This document shows positions 1 through 7,058 of a stretch of DNA of 20,337 nucleotides, piece after piece. How positions within the stretch are numbered: the first letter of the stretch is position 1; each line of letters starts with the position of its first letter. The position numbers and the translations under genes are program-made. The stretch comes from Methanobacteriota archaeon. GTDB taxonomy: Archaea; Halobacteriota; Methanosarcinia; Methanosarcinales; Methanosarcinaceae. A model generated the notes under the pieces. That model worked only from the letters and a program-made list of their open reading frames with translations. It did not search any database and had not been told where the DNA came from. The DNA lies in contig JAEWQJ010000061.1 in assembly GCA_023399215.1 (NCBI GenBank), forward strand, positions 1-20,337. Reading direction: 5' to 3'.

Positions 1-200
1 TTTACTATGATATTTTCAGTATAGATTCCGGGTTTTACAGTAATTATATCGCCTGAAGACGAACTATTCACAGCATTTTGAATCGAATTTCCTGGCTGCA
101 CTATAATCTCAGCCGCAGCTCCAAGACCGGATATTAATAATAAAATTAAAAAAGTAATTGACAAAGTGGTTACTGTTTTTATTCCAATTCCTCCGTCCAT
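1..200 (-). CDS. Secreted beta-helix (NosD/PbH1-like) surface protein, 5' part only
   Basis: The minus strand opens at an ATG at 200-198 and stays open to the window edge (66 codons). Residues 1-30 look like a signal peptide: a short polar start, a hydrophobic core around residues 13-27 (TFLILLLISGLG) and an Ala-rich end. The mature start contains IIVQPGNSIQNAV and, a little later, GDIITVKPGIYTENI. This is the usual opening of Methanosarcina cell-surface proteins with right-handed parallel beta-helix (PbH1) repeats, where 'sudden onset' PGxYxENI motifs start the first coil. A surface or adhesive role is inferred from the family. No Shine-Dalgarno precedes the ATG, and a weak T/A-rich box about 30 bases upstream would fit a leaderless or short-leader mRNA. 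The rest of the gene lies outside the window, so length and repeat number are unknown. Confidence 0.72.
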   Translation of the reverse strand, partial: MDGGIGIKTVTTLSITFLILLLISGLGAAAEIIVQPGNSIQNAVNSSSSGDIITVKPGIYTENIIV

Positions 201-738
201 TATAAGAAGTTTTAGATGATACTTTCATTGTAAATAAAGGGGGTTTACACTGAATACCTACGTGAATACACGAATGAAAAAGTATTCTCTTATTCAAAGA
301 ATTTGTTTATCTTTTGTAAAACTCTTTAAGTATATTCCATTAATTGAGCTGGAATTCGAATAATAGGATATAAATATACTGGAATTATTCTAAATCGAAT
401 AAATTAAAAATACAAAAAATATTATCCATGTAATTTATTTGTATTCGGATAATCCAGGCCACTTAACTTAATAGAATATCTTATTTATAGGCATTAACTT
501 ATTTTTATTAATCAAATATTAAGTACTTTCAAAATAAGGGCAGCTTATATTTTAGTTGCCCACCTAAAAAAACAATAGCCTTTAAAAAAATAAAAATAAG
601 TTTCTCTCTAAAATTAAAACTGACTTTAAGTTGGTATGCGTAGAATTACTCAAATATGATTAAGTCCAAAATTAATGTATCCAAATTTAGATTAAAGATA
701 AAAACGAAAATATTTATTATCATCATCTACGAAACAAT
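201..738. other. AT-rich intergenic region between divergent genes
   Basis: No convincing coding sequence is visible on either strand. The stretch separates the minus-strand surface protein from the plus-strand GerW-like gene and should hold both promoters. One imperfect hairpin (538-545 with 554-561, 7 of 8 bases paired, GGGCAGCT against AGTTGCCC) stands out from the A/T background. It has no T-run after it on the plus strand, so its role is unknown. Confidence 0.5.
708..720 (+). promoter_or_regulatory. Probable TATA box of the gerW-like gene
   Basis: The A/T string AAATATTTATTAT lies about 25 bases before the ATG at 739. Archaeal transcription normally begins about 25 bases downstream of the box centre, so the mRNA would start at or next to this ATG. 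That would make it leaderless and supports 739 as the start codon. Confidence 0.45.
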
Positions 739-1227
739 ATGCAAAAAGGGGATGAAAAGTTGGGTGTAGAAGCCACTATTAAAGAAATTGCAGGTGAACT
801 TGAGAAAATAGCGAATACTAAAACCGTAGTTGGAGACCCAATTACTGCTGCTGGGAAAACAATTATTCCTATTTCAAGGATTACAATGGGTTTTGGGGCA
901 GGTGGGGGAGAAGGCAAGAAAGACACTGAGTCGGGATATGGAGGAGGTGGAGGGGCAGGCGCGAAGATAGAGCCTGTGGCATTTATTATGCTTTCTGAAG
1001 AAGAAGCCCGAATCTTCCGGCTCTCTGGACGAAGCGATGCCGGATCAATCCTTAGCTCAATTCCTGATCTTGTGCCTGAGATTATGGACAAGCTCAAAGG
1101 CATGAGAGGCAAGAACAAAAATGAAGAGGAATTGCAGGAACAGGAAGTTAAAGGAAAAGGAACTCCGGAAAAGGAAACTGTAGAAGGAACCGAAACCAAG
1201 ATCGAAGAAGAGGGATGTTTCCACTAA
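739..1227 (+). CDS. GerW/YtfJ-family protein
   Basis: 162 residues. The N-terminal part (about 10-50) reads VEATIKEIAGELEKIANTK then VVGDPITAAGKTIIPISRI. A glycine-rich stretch MGFGAGGGEG (50-59) and GYGGGGGAGAKIEPVAFIML (67-84) follow. This order of amphipathic helix, 'GDPI..G.TIIP', Gly loop and 'G.G.G..I.P.AFI' is typical of the GerW/YtfJ family (Spore_YtfJ), known from Bacillus sporulation but widespread in non-sporulating bacteria and archaea, where its role is unknown. The C-terminal 40 residues are highly charged and probably disordered. A TTG at 760 with GGGGAT at 748-753 is an alternative start. It would remove seven residues and still keep the family start. The following gene is DUF2953, the same neighbour as in Bacillus (ytfI next to ytfJ). 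Confidence 0.82.
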   Translation: MQKGDEKLGVEATIKEIAGELEKIANTKTVVGDPITAAGKTIIPISRITMGFGAGGGEGKKDTESGYGGGGGAGAKIEPVAFIMLSEEEARIFRLSGRSDAGSILSSIPDLVPEIMDKLKGMRGKNKNEEELQEQEVKGKGTPEKETVEGTETKIEEEGCFH

Positions 1228-1305
1228 AGTTTCCACCGAATTTCTGGAACTTAAACCTATTTAAAGGACTTTCCAGGAAACGGAAATAAAAAATATGGGT
1301 TTTCA

Positions 1306-1329
1306 GGATAGTCAGGACTATCCTTTTTT
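1306..1329 (+). terminator. Hairpin plus T-run between gerW-like and DUF2953 genes
   Basis: A perfect 7-bp stem (GGATAGT 1306-1312, ACTATCC 1317-1323) with a CAGG loop is followed directly by six T (1324-1329). It has the form of an intrinsic terminator but sits only 15 bases before the next ATG at 1345. It may end the gerW-like transcript or attenuate read-through. Confidence 0.55.
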
Positions 1330-1344
1330 CCCTAACCTGTTAAT

Positions 1345-2379
1345 ATGCTGGTAATCATTCTTCTTCTGCTGGTTTTTCTGTTAATTTTATTCATACTTTT
1401 TACAGCAATAGGTCTCACTTTCAAGCTTAATGTCCTGAGTCTGGAAGAAAAGAAAGAACTTAGAGGTATATTTACTGTAAAATGGCTGCTCTTTTCCCAT
1501 ACCTTCTCCATAGAGGAACCCGGGGAAAGCGAAAGTTTTCCTGAAGAATTGGATAAATCAAAAAGGGACAAAACAATAAAAGAGAAGCAAAATGAGATTG
1601 ATCTAAAGAAAACTGATAATGTAGGAGTCACTACAGAAATACAGAATAAGGCTGAAGGGAAGAACAAAAAAGAGATTGAAGAAAAAGAGCTCGAAGAAAA
1701 AGAGTTCGAAGAAAAAGAGCTCGAAGAAAAAGAGCTCGAAGAAAAAGAGATCAAAGAGAAAAGAATGGAAGGGGATGAGAGTAAAGAAATAAGAATGGAG
1801 GTGGGTGAGAGCAAAGAAAAAAGAATGGAGATGGATAAGAGTAAAGAAAAAATAATAGAAGAGAGTGAGGGCAAAGAAGAACTAATCGAAGAGGATAAGA
1901 AAAAAGAAAAATGGGGTCTAATTGCAAAGATAAGAGGAAAAAAAGAACCCGAGACTGAAGAAGTTCCAGAATCTGAAATGACCCCCAGAGAAATGCTTCA
2001 TTGGGGGCTGGAAGCATTCAAATCTCTCAGAAAACCTCTGTTTCGTCTATTTTCCGATTTGCTTAATGGAATAAAAATTAAACGTCTGGAATCTGACGTG
2101 ACATTTGGCCTTTCCGATCCGGCAGACACGGGCATGCTCTGTGGACTTATACATGCTGTTGCGGGACTGGCCTATAGCCGATGCAGGCACTGCAGTTTTT
2201 CCATTAACCCTGTGTTCATGAATCCGATGGTGGATTTCAGGGGGATTATGGAGATTCGTGTAAGGATATATTCTCTGATTTTTCCAATGCTTAAATTCAT
2301 GTTTAACAGGAAAACTTTATCTTTTACTTATTCGATTATTAAGGAAAAACTCTGGGGGAAACGAAAGTTTAGTTCCTGA
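1345..2379 (+). CDS. DUF2953 (YtfI-like) membrane protein with Glu/Lys repeat insert
   Basis: 344 residues. Residues 2-24 form one hydrophobic helix, so the protein is probably membrane-anchored with the bulk on one side. Residues 25-55 and about 245-344 match the DUF2953 pattern: LKLNVL near the start, then VTFGLSDPADTGMLCG, INPVFMNPMVDFRGI and a C-terminal helical region. Between them lies a low-complexity insert. Five tandem 15-bp units (1678-1752, residues 112-136, EEKEL-type) are followed by five 30-bp units (1762-1911, residues 140-189, RMEx(D/G)ESKEK-type), probably a long charged helix or coiled coil. DUF2953 has no known biochemical activity; in Bacillus (YtfI) it neighbours the GerW-family gene, as here. 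No Shine-Dalgarno is seen before the ATG, and a terminator-like hairpin is just upstream. The stop codon lies inside a 22-bp tandem repeat. Confidence 0.78.
   Translation: MLVIILLLLVFLLILFILFTAIGLTFKLNVLSLEEKKELRGIFTVKWLLFSHTFSIEEPGESESFPEELDKSKRDKTIKEKQNEIDLKKTDNVGVTTEIQNKAEGKNKKEIEEKELEEKEFEEKELEEKELEEKEIKEKRMEGDESKEIRMEVGESKEKRMEMDKSKEKIIEESEGKEELIEEDKKKEKWGLIAKIRGKKEPETEEVPESEMTPREMLHWGLEAFKSLRKPLFRLFSDLLNGIKIKRLESDVTFGLSDPADTGMLCGLIHAVAGLAYSRCRHCSFSINPVFMNPMVDFRGIMEIRVRIYSLIFPMLKFMFNRKTLSFTYSIIKEKLWGKRKFSS
1678..1911 (+). repeat. In-frame tandem repeats encoding Glu/Lys-rich segment
   Basis: Two adjacent arrays. Five copies of a 15-bp unit (GAAGAAAAAGAGCTC and variants) cover 1678-1752, and five diverged 30-bp units cover 1762-1911. 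Both periods are multiples of three, so copy-number change keeps the DUF2953 frame. Confidence 0.85.
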
Positions 2380-2453
2380 GTAACGGAAGTCTAGTTCCTG
2401 AGTAACGGAAGTCTAGTTCCTAAGCTAAAAGAAGTTCAATTCCTAAGCTTTAT
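2366..2453 (+). repeat. 22-bp direct repeats across the DUF2953 stop codon
   Basis: Four head-to-tail units start at 2366, 2388, 2410 and 2432. The first two are nearly identical (core TAGTTCCTGAGTAACGGA); the last two are decayed. The first unit contains the DUF2953 stop codon (2377-2379), so the repeat extends the 3' end rather than the protein. Confidence 0.8.
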
Positions 2454-2479
2454 GAATAGGTAACGAGGTACATATAAAC

Positions 2480-3445
2480 ATGATTAAAGTAGTGACTCCA
2501 TCCAGACTCCATCTTACCCTGATAGATCTCAATGCAGAGATAGGCAGGGTCGATGGGGGAGCGGGAATCACCCTGGAATATCCCGGCCTGGAAATTTCTG
2601 CGAGTAAAGCTGATAATATAGAGATCATCGGTAATCCTCTTCTAGCAGGCAAAATGCAAAAAGCTGTACAGTCCCTTCTTCCAACAGGAGAAGGAATAAA
2701 GCTGCATATTAAAGATAGTCTTCCTGATCATGTAGGACTTGGTTCCGGAACCCAGGCTGCACTGTCGGCAGCAGTAGCCGTAAATAGGATTTATGGACTG
2801 GGAAAAAGCGTTAGAGAACTTGCAGTTGCGGTCGGCAGGGGTGGCACATCCGGGATAGGAGTTGCTGCTTTTGAAAATGGTGGCTTTATTCTGGATGGGG
2901 GACATAAGTTCAAGGATAAAGGCGCATTTTCTCCTTCTTCAGCCAGCCACGTACCTCCAGGTCCTGTCCTTTTCAGAAGAGACTTTCCTGACTGGTCTAT
3001 TGTCCTTGCAATTCCTGAAGGTAAAGGGGCTCACGATGCGGAAGAAGTGGATATTTTCAAGAAGTATTGTCCAATTCCTCTCGCCGAAGTTCAGGAAATT
3101 TCACACGTAATCCTTATGCAGATGCTTCCTGCACTTGTCGAGGAAGACCTGGAAACTTTCGGAAAAGCGATTAACCACATCCAAACTGCAGGTTTCAAGA
3201 AACGAGAAGTCGGACTTCAGTCGCAGTCTGTCCTGGATATCATGAATTACATGCGTGACAACGGTGCGAGTGGCTCGGGCATCAGTTCTTTTGGGCCGGT
3301 AGTTTACGGAATTGTCGGAAGCGTCGAGGAAGGCAAAAGACTCCAGCAAGAAACCCAGCGCATGCTTGACGAGTCCCTTGGCGGGAGAGTCCTGTTCACA
3401 AAGGGGAGGAATCAGGGTGCGGACATCTCTGGAGGTCCAGATTGA
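2480..3445 (+). CDS. mptG: Beta-ribofuranosyl-phenol/aminobenzene 5'-phosphate synthase (methanopterin biosynthesis)
   Basis: 321 residues, the usual length. This is the GHMP-kinase-superfamily enzyme that joins PRPP to a benzoate-type acceptor with loss of CO2 and PPi. It is an early committed step towards tetrahydromethanopterin/sarcinapterin, the C1 carrier of methanogenesis. Family marks are TPSRLHLTLIDLN at the start (6-18), GRVDGGAGI (22-30), the phosphate-binding glycine loop PDHVGLGSGTQAALSAA (82-98), GRGGTSGIGVAAFENGGFILDGG in the middle, and SGSGISSFGPVVYG near the end. The ATG at 2480 follows GAGG with a spacing of about ten bases. The last codons overlap the nop5 start by 4 bases (TTGA), so the two are translationally coupled. 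Cytoplasmic. Very likely correct; only the exact acceptor is open. Confidence 0.92.
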   Translation: MIKVVTPSRLHLTLIDLNAEIGRVDGGAGITLEYPGLEISASKADNIEIIGNPLLAGKMQKAVQSLLPTGEGIKLHIKDSLPDHVGLGSGTQAALSAAVAVNRIYGLGKSVRELAVAVGRGGTSGIGVAAFENGGFILDGGHKFKDKGAFSPSSASHVPPGPVLFRRDFPDWSIVLAIPEGKGAHDAEEVDIFKKYCPIPLAEVQEISHVILMQMLPALVEEDLETFGKAINHIQTAGFKKREVGLQSQSVLDIMNYMRDNGASGSGISSFGPVVYGIVGSVEEGKRLQQETQRMLDESLGGRVLFTKGRNQGADISGGPD

Positions 3446-4452
3446 AAATCAATACCTGGTTTGGAACTCTTGAAATCGACAGCGCAGGAGAAATTCTGGA
3501 GTCCATACTTCTTTCAAAAGACATCCGGGAGCTTGCTCTCCATTCTCTTTCTTTGAGGGACAGCAAGTCGGATCTCCCTCCTGAAGGCTTTGACCTCAAA
3601 AATGCAGCTATAAAATCCGGGTTTGTAGACTCCCCTGCCGAATATTATTCCCTTTTACATGAAATTACTCTGGAGGCGGCAAAAGTTCAGGTTTCAGGTG
3701 CTCTTACTCCTGACCAGCGAATTATTCAGGCTGTAGAGGCCCTGGACGATATAAATGAAACGACAAATGCCCTGTCGGAGAGGCTTTCTGAATGGTATGG
3801 CGGCTATTTCCCAGAAAGCGGGTTAGGTGGAGAAGACCTTGCACTTTTTATTGTAAAATACGGTTCCCGTGAAAATGTTGGCTCTGAAGACCCGCTTTAT
3901 CCGAAAGCCAGAAACTCAATGGGTGCAAAACTTGAACCTGCAGATGAAGCACTCCTTAAAGGTTTTGCAGAAAATGTGTGCAGCCTCTATGAACGTCGGC
4001 GACAGATTGAGGCTTACATTGAGGACAGCATGGAAATGGTTGCACCTAACCTGAAACTTATTGCAGGTCCAATGCTTGGTGCAAGGTTAATAAGTCTTGC
4101 AGGAAGCCTCGAAAAACTTGCCGAGTTTCCCTCCAGCACCATTCAGGTTATAGGAGCCAGTAAGGCGCTTTTTAAGCATCTTCGGGCTCGGGCTCCATCT
4201 CCAAAACATGGGGTCATCTACAGTCACCCTCTAATAAATACTGCGCCCTGGTGGGTAAGGGGAAAAGTATCAAGAGCCGTTGCATCAAAACTTTCCCTTG
4301 CTGTGCGCATTGATTTTTATTCCGGAGAAAAAGATTCCTCTATTATGGAAAAACTTGAAGCGAAAGTCCTGCAGATCAGGACTTTGAACCCCAGGCCTCC
4401 TCAAAAAAGGCAGGAAAGCGGAGCAAAGCCAAAGAAAAGGAGGAGAAAGTAA
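3442..4452 (+). CDS. nop5: Nop5 (Nop56/58 homologue), box C/D RNP core protein
   Basis: 336 residues starting at TTG, 5 bases after a strong GGAGGT (3431-3436) and overlapping the mptG stop by 4 bases. The protein bridges L7Ae-bound box C/D guide RNA and fibrillarin in the archaeal 2'-O-methylation complex. An N-terminal fibrillarin-binding domain (1-90) is followed by a helical coiled-coil region (about 95-200, with ALDDINETTNALSERLSEWY). The NOP domain comes next, with GPMLGARLISLAGSLEKLA (209-227), GASKALFKHLR (238-248) and SPKHGVIYSHPLI (253-265). The tail ends in a basic KPKKRRRK. The next gene, fibrillarin, starts directly after this stop, as in many archaea. Function is confident from the NOP signature and context. 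Confidence 0.95.
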   Translation: MKINTWFGTLEIDSAGEILESILLSKDIRELALHSLSLRDSKSDLPPEGFDLKNAAIKSGFVDSPAEYYSLLHEITLEAAKVQVSGALTPDQRIIQAVEALDDINETTNALSERLSEWYGGYFPESGLGGEDLALFIVKYGSRENVGSEDPLYPKARNSMGAKLEPADEALLKGFAENVCSLYERRRQIEAYIEDSMEMVAPNLKLIAGPMLGARLISLAGSLEKLAEFPSSTIQVIGASKALFKHLRARAPSPKHGVIYSHPLINTAPWWVRGKVSRAVASKLSLAVRIDFYSGEKDSSIMEKLEAKVLQIRTLNPRPPQKRQESGAKPKKRRRK

Positions 4453-5133
4453 ATGCCTGAAATCAAAAGGTTGTCGAATGGGATCTTTGAAGTTATAAAA
4501 GACAAAAAACAGCTTGCTACAAAGAACCTTGACCCTGGGAAAACCGTTTATGGAGAAAAACTGATTACAGTTGAAGGGTTTGAGTATCGGACATGGGACC
4601 CTCGCAGGAGCAAGCTTGGAGCCATGGTCCTGAAAAAATTTAACATTCCACTCAAGGAAGATTCGAAGGTGCTCTACCTTGGGGCGGCTTCGGGTACAAC
4701 GGTCAGCCATGTCTCTGATATTGTTTCGGAAGGTGCAGTTTATGCCGTTGAATTTGCTCCAAGGAGCATGAGAGATCTTATAGGACTTGCATCAAGGAGG
4801 AAAAATATTCACCCGATCCTTGCTGATGCGGGAAAACCGGACAGTTACTCTCATCTCGTTGAGCCTGTGGACCTTATTTTTCAGGATGTAGCACAGCCCA
4901 ACCAGGCCGAGATTGCTGCAAGGAACGCAGTTCGTTTTTTAAAAAGGGATGGATATCTCCTGCTTTCCATTAAAGCACGGAGTATAGATACTGTAGCAAA
5001 ACCAAAAGAAGTTTTTAAGGCAGAGGTGAAGAAACTCGAACAGGCTTTTGAGCCCAGGTTTGAGATTCTCAATGCAAAGGACCTGATGCCCTATCACGAA
5101 GACCATCTTGGAGTCCTGGCGAAATTGAAGTAA
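4453..5133 (+). CDS. flpA: Fibrillarin-like rRNA/tRNA 2'-O-methyltransferase
   Basis: 226 residues, typical for archaeal fibrillarin, which lacks the eukaryotic Gly/Arg-rich tail. It is the SAM-dependent catalytic subunit of the box C/D RNP. Seen in the sequence: VYGEKLITVEGFEYRTWDP (32-50), SAM motif I LYLGAASGTTVSHV (75-88), the acidic residue after strand 2 in YAVEF (E100), the ADAGKPD loop (D125) and QDVAQPNQ (D145), followed by LLLSIKARSID (K174). These fit the K-D-K-type catalytic set of the family. The ATG follows the nop5 TAA with no gap, and the nop5 3' end supplies GGAGG about 10 bases upstream. The mptG-nop5-flpA unit ends at a hairpin at 5146-5165. Confidence 0.96.
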   Translation: MPEIKRLSNGIFEVIKDKKQLATKNLDPGKTVYGEKLITVEGFEYRTWDPRRSKLGAMVLKKFNIPLKEDSKVLYLGAASGTTVSHVSDIVSEGAVYAVEFAPRSMRDLIGLASRRKNIHPILADAGKPDSYSHLVEPVDLIFQDVAQPNQAEIAARNAVRFLKRDGYLLLSIKARSIDTVAKPKEVFKAEVKKLEQAFEPRFEILNAKDLMPYHEDHLGVLAKLK

Positions 5134-5145
5134 CACGCTCATTTT

Positions 5146-5165
5146 CCAGATGTTTTCTGGTTTTT
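5146..5165 (+). terminator. Likely terminator of the mptG-nop5-flpA operon
   Basis: CCAGA (5146-5150) pairs with TCTGG (5156-5160) around a TGTTT loop and is followed by five T. It starts 13 bases after the flpA stop. The stem is short, so the T-rich tract may do most of the work. Confidence 0.5.
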
Positions 5166-5190
5166 CAGAAGAAAGAGTAGAATATCATAT

Positions 5191-5218
5191 TTCAGTGGAC
5201 TCTTTTCAGTGGACTCTT
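5191..5218. repeat. 14-bp exact tandem duplication
   Basis: TTCAGTGGACTCTT occurs twice head to tail (5191-5204 and 5205-5218) in the spacer between the convergent flpA and regulator genes. No function is apparent. Confidence 0.8.
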
Positions 5219-5320
5219 CAAACACTTTAAACATTTCATGAGTAGATATTTTGCGGGCTCTATGTTAATAGATATGAGCCTCTAAAAGGGTTAAGCATCT
5301 TAAGAAGCATTGTAGGCTTT

Positions 5321-5866
5321 TTACCTTTTGATGCTTACCAGTAATCTTTTTTTCGTTACGGGCACCAGCTTTTTCCACTCTACAACGGTATCTTCGTAGA
5401 ACTCATATTCGTCTACAGTTTTATCTGCTAATTTGCCATCCACTTCATATACATAAAATCCCTCTTCTCCATCCGTAGCGACGACCTTGACTCTGTTCCC
5501 CATTTTCTTAACTTCCACGGCAGCCACGCTTTTCAGAGCCTCAAGCAGAGTAGTACCCTGTTCAACTTCAAGTCTCTTGTTTTCTGCAAAGTGGTCCAAA
5601 AAAGAATAGATATTGTTCAGTTTGATTCCTATCATATGAGTATTTCCGAACTTTTTTCTTTCTACAAGGTCGGCTTTTTCTAATATTTTCACATGTTTGG
5701 CAGCTACAGGCACAGAAATCCCTATTTCTCTTGCCAGGCCGGATATATGCATATCTCCTTCACTCAAGTGTTCCAGAATTGAGAGACGCGTGTCGCTTGA
5801 AATAGCTTTAAAAAGGTTTTCTCTGCCGCCGTTCATTCCATAACTCTGCATAGCATTTACTACCAT
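5321..5866 (-). CDS. Winged-helix (ArsR-like) regulator fused to a DUF4430-like domain
   Basis: 181 residues. Residues 17-80 are a winged helix of the ArsR type: LFKAISSDTRLSILEHLSEG, then GLAREIGISVPVAAKHVKILEKADLVERKK as turn and recognition helix, then a beta wing. Residues about 100-168 resemble DUF4430, the transcobalamin-C-like ligand domain: EQGTTLLEALKSV, then DGEEGFYVYEVDGK, then EYEFYEDTVVEWK, matching the family's GTT-LdaL, Gf-YyVNGk and y-l-dGD-veW signature. The protein has no cysteine, so thiol-type metal sensing as in classical ArsR/SmtB is unlikely. The DUF4430 part is the better sensor candidate, perhaps for a corrinoid or other tetrapyrrole (inference). It is divergent from the DUF2162/ExbB/DUF2149 operon. 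A TATA-like box about 30 bases upstream of the ATG suggests a leaderless mRNA, which supports this start over the Met codons at residues 6 and 11. Confidence 0.82.
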   Translation of the reverse strand: MVVNAMQSYGMNGGRENLFKAISSDTRLSILEHLSEGDMHISGLAREIGISVPVAAKHVKILEKADLVERKKFGNTHMIGIKLNNIYSFLDHFAENKRLEVEQGTTLLEALKSVAAVEVKKMGNRVKVVATDGEEGFYVYEVDGKLADKTVDEYEFYEDTVVEWKKLVPVTKKRLLVSIKR

Positions 5867-6290
5867 GATGAACTCTATTTTATCTCAAATACTTATAATT
5901 ATTGCTTTTGTTAAAACAAGTAAAGTAAACTATTTGATCTTTTCATTGCCTTTTTTATATTTAATTTTAACAAATTTACTTTAATTACGGATTTTTCTTT
6001 TCCTTTTTTCTATATCATTGCCTGGTAAGCAAAGTGAATTTTTACATAATATTTGTTAAATTCTAATTCTAATTTAATATCAACGTCAAGTGATGCCGTT
6101 TTAATTACCAGCATATTAAACAGAAAAGACACTATTTTTCTATTTTTCTATTTTACTATCTTACAATCTTAACTTTTACACATACTCGGATTTTAACTTT
6201 TTTCATTATTTTTCATTATTTTTCATTCTCCCGCAGAAAACAGGGTGGATATCAACTTTTAGTCTAAAAAATACACTCAATGCGACCTTG
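5867..6290. promoter_or_regulatory. Divergent AT-rich intergenic region
   Basis: 424 bases between the regulator (minus) and the DUF2162 operon (plus), without credible ORFs. Near the regulator, TTATAA (5894-5899, minus-strand TATA candidate) and an inverted repeat TTGTT-AA-AACAA around 5910 could be promoter and operator. Near 6200-6230 a 10-base unit TTTTTCATTA is repeated about three times. The rest is T-rich spacer. Confidence 0.45.
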
Positions 6291-6365
6291 TTACCCAAAA
6301 AGATAACAAATATTACCCAAAAACCAGTTTTTATTTAATTTTACTATAGATGCTCAGAAGGTATT
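6291..6365 (+). promoter_or_regulatory. Operator/promoter of the DUF2162 operon, shared with the cobN-like gene
   Basis: Two direct copies of TTACCCAAAAA start at 6291 and 6313, 22 bp apart, which is two helical turns. They lie just upstream of a TATA-like TTTATTTAA (6330-6338). The first 35 bases (6291-6325) match 10243-10277, upstream of the cobN-like gene, at 30 of 35 positions without gaps, and the distance to the TATA box is also the same. The first copy is bracketed by an inverted repeat TTGTTA (6289-6294) and TAACAA (6304-6309). Transcription should begin near 6360, just before the ATG at 6366. Confidence 0.7.
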
Positions 6366-7058
6366 ATGGATTCTGCGGCATTAACTGTGATTGGAATTTT
6401 GATAGGTATCCTTGTTTTTGGAATTAAATCTGGAATAGGATGCGGATTTTCAAACATAAGTACAAGAGAAATTTTTGCAGTTGGAGGTAGTTATTTTCTT
6501 CTGGCCCTTTTATTCGGAGGCATTGCTGACCACACAAACCTGGAAGCTTTTGAGAAGTTTTCTTCAATGGGCATGGGAATCCATGTATTTGTTTCCCTGC
6601 TTCTGATAGTAACCGGGATTTACACCCAGAAAAAGTGGAATTCAGGAAAAGATGTTTCCAGGCACACTTTCCTTGCTATATCCATACCCTGCCCGGTCTG
6701 TCTGGCAGCTCTTGCAGTCTCCTGCATACTGCTTTCAGAAAGTCTTAATCTTTCCGGGATAAAAGTAGGACTTCTTGTTGGGGCTGCTTTTTTTATAGCA
6801 GTAGTGGCTTCTTCTTTTCTTTTCAGGTTTGGAAAGGTCCGGTTTGGAAAAACCCCTGAAACTATGGGCAGTGCAATGATGATGATAGGGATTTATTATC
6901 TCTTAGGAGCTCTGCTTATCCCTGCTTATATACAAACAAAAAAGATGAACCTTGTTTCAACCGGAGGAGGAGAAACAGGAATTATACCTCTTATGGCTTT
7001 TGGAGTCATCGTCCTTGCAGGTTTTTTCCTGGAACGTATAAGGAGGCCTGATCTGTGA
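6366..7058 (+). CDS. DUF2162 polytopic membrane protein (HmuT-like position)
   Basis: 230 residues with about seven hydrophobic segments (roughly 5-24, 36-54, 70-87, 103-124, 133-153, 167-188, 205-222), so an integral membrane protein, probably a transporter or transport-complex core. It matches my memory of DUF2162 ('predicted transporter'): FGIKSGIGCGFSNIS early (18-32) and a SIPCPVCLAALAVSC segment (106-120) with a CPVC pair inside the membrane region. Cys26, Cys109, Cys112 and Cys120 could bind a metal or haem-type ligand or be redox-active (inference). It is the first gene of an operon with an ExbB-like channel (4-base overlap) and a DUF2149 protein. The start at 6366 is the first ATG after the TATA box and leaves only a very short leader. 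Substrate unknown. Confidence 0.78.
   Translation: MDSAALTVIGILIGILVFGIKSGIGCGFSNISTREIFAVGGSYFLLALLFGGIADHTNLEAFEKFSSMGMGIHVFVSLLLIVTGIYTQKKWNSGKDVSRHTFLAISIPCPVCLAALAVSCILLSESLNLSGIKVGLLVGAAFFIAVVASSFLFRFGKVRFGKTPETMGSAMMMIGIYYLLGALLIPAYIQTKKMNLVSTGGGETGIIPLMAFGVIVLAGFFLERIRRPDL

Noticed and set aside
723..1199. Minus-strand frame opposite the gerW-like gene
   Set aside because: Shadow of a gene with clear family motifs on the plus strand; Pro/Ser-rich composition comes from the antisense of the Gly-rich region.
1332..1874. Minus-strand Ser/Phe/Leu-rich frame opposite the DUF2953 gene
   Set aside because: Mirror image of the plus-strand Glu/Lys codon repeats (GAA/AAA read as TTC/TTT); the plus strand has the recognisable domain.
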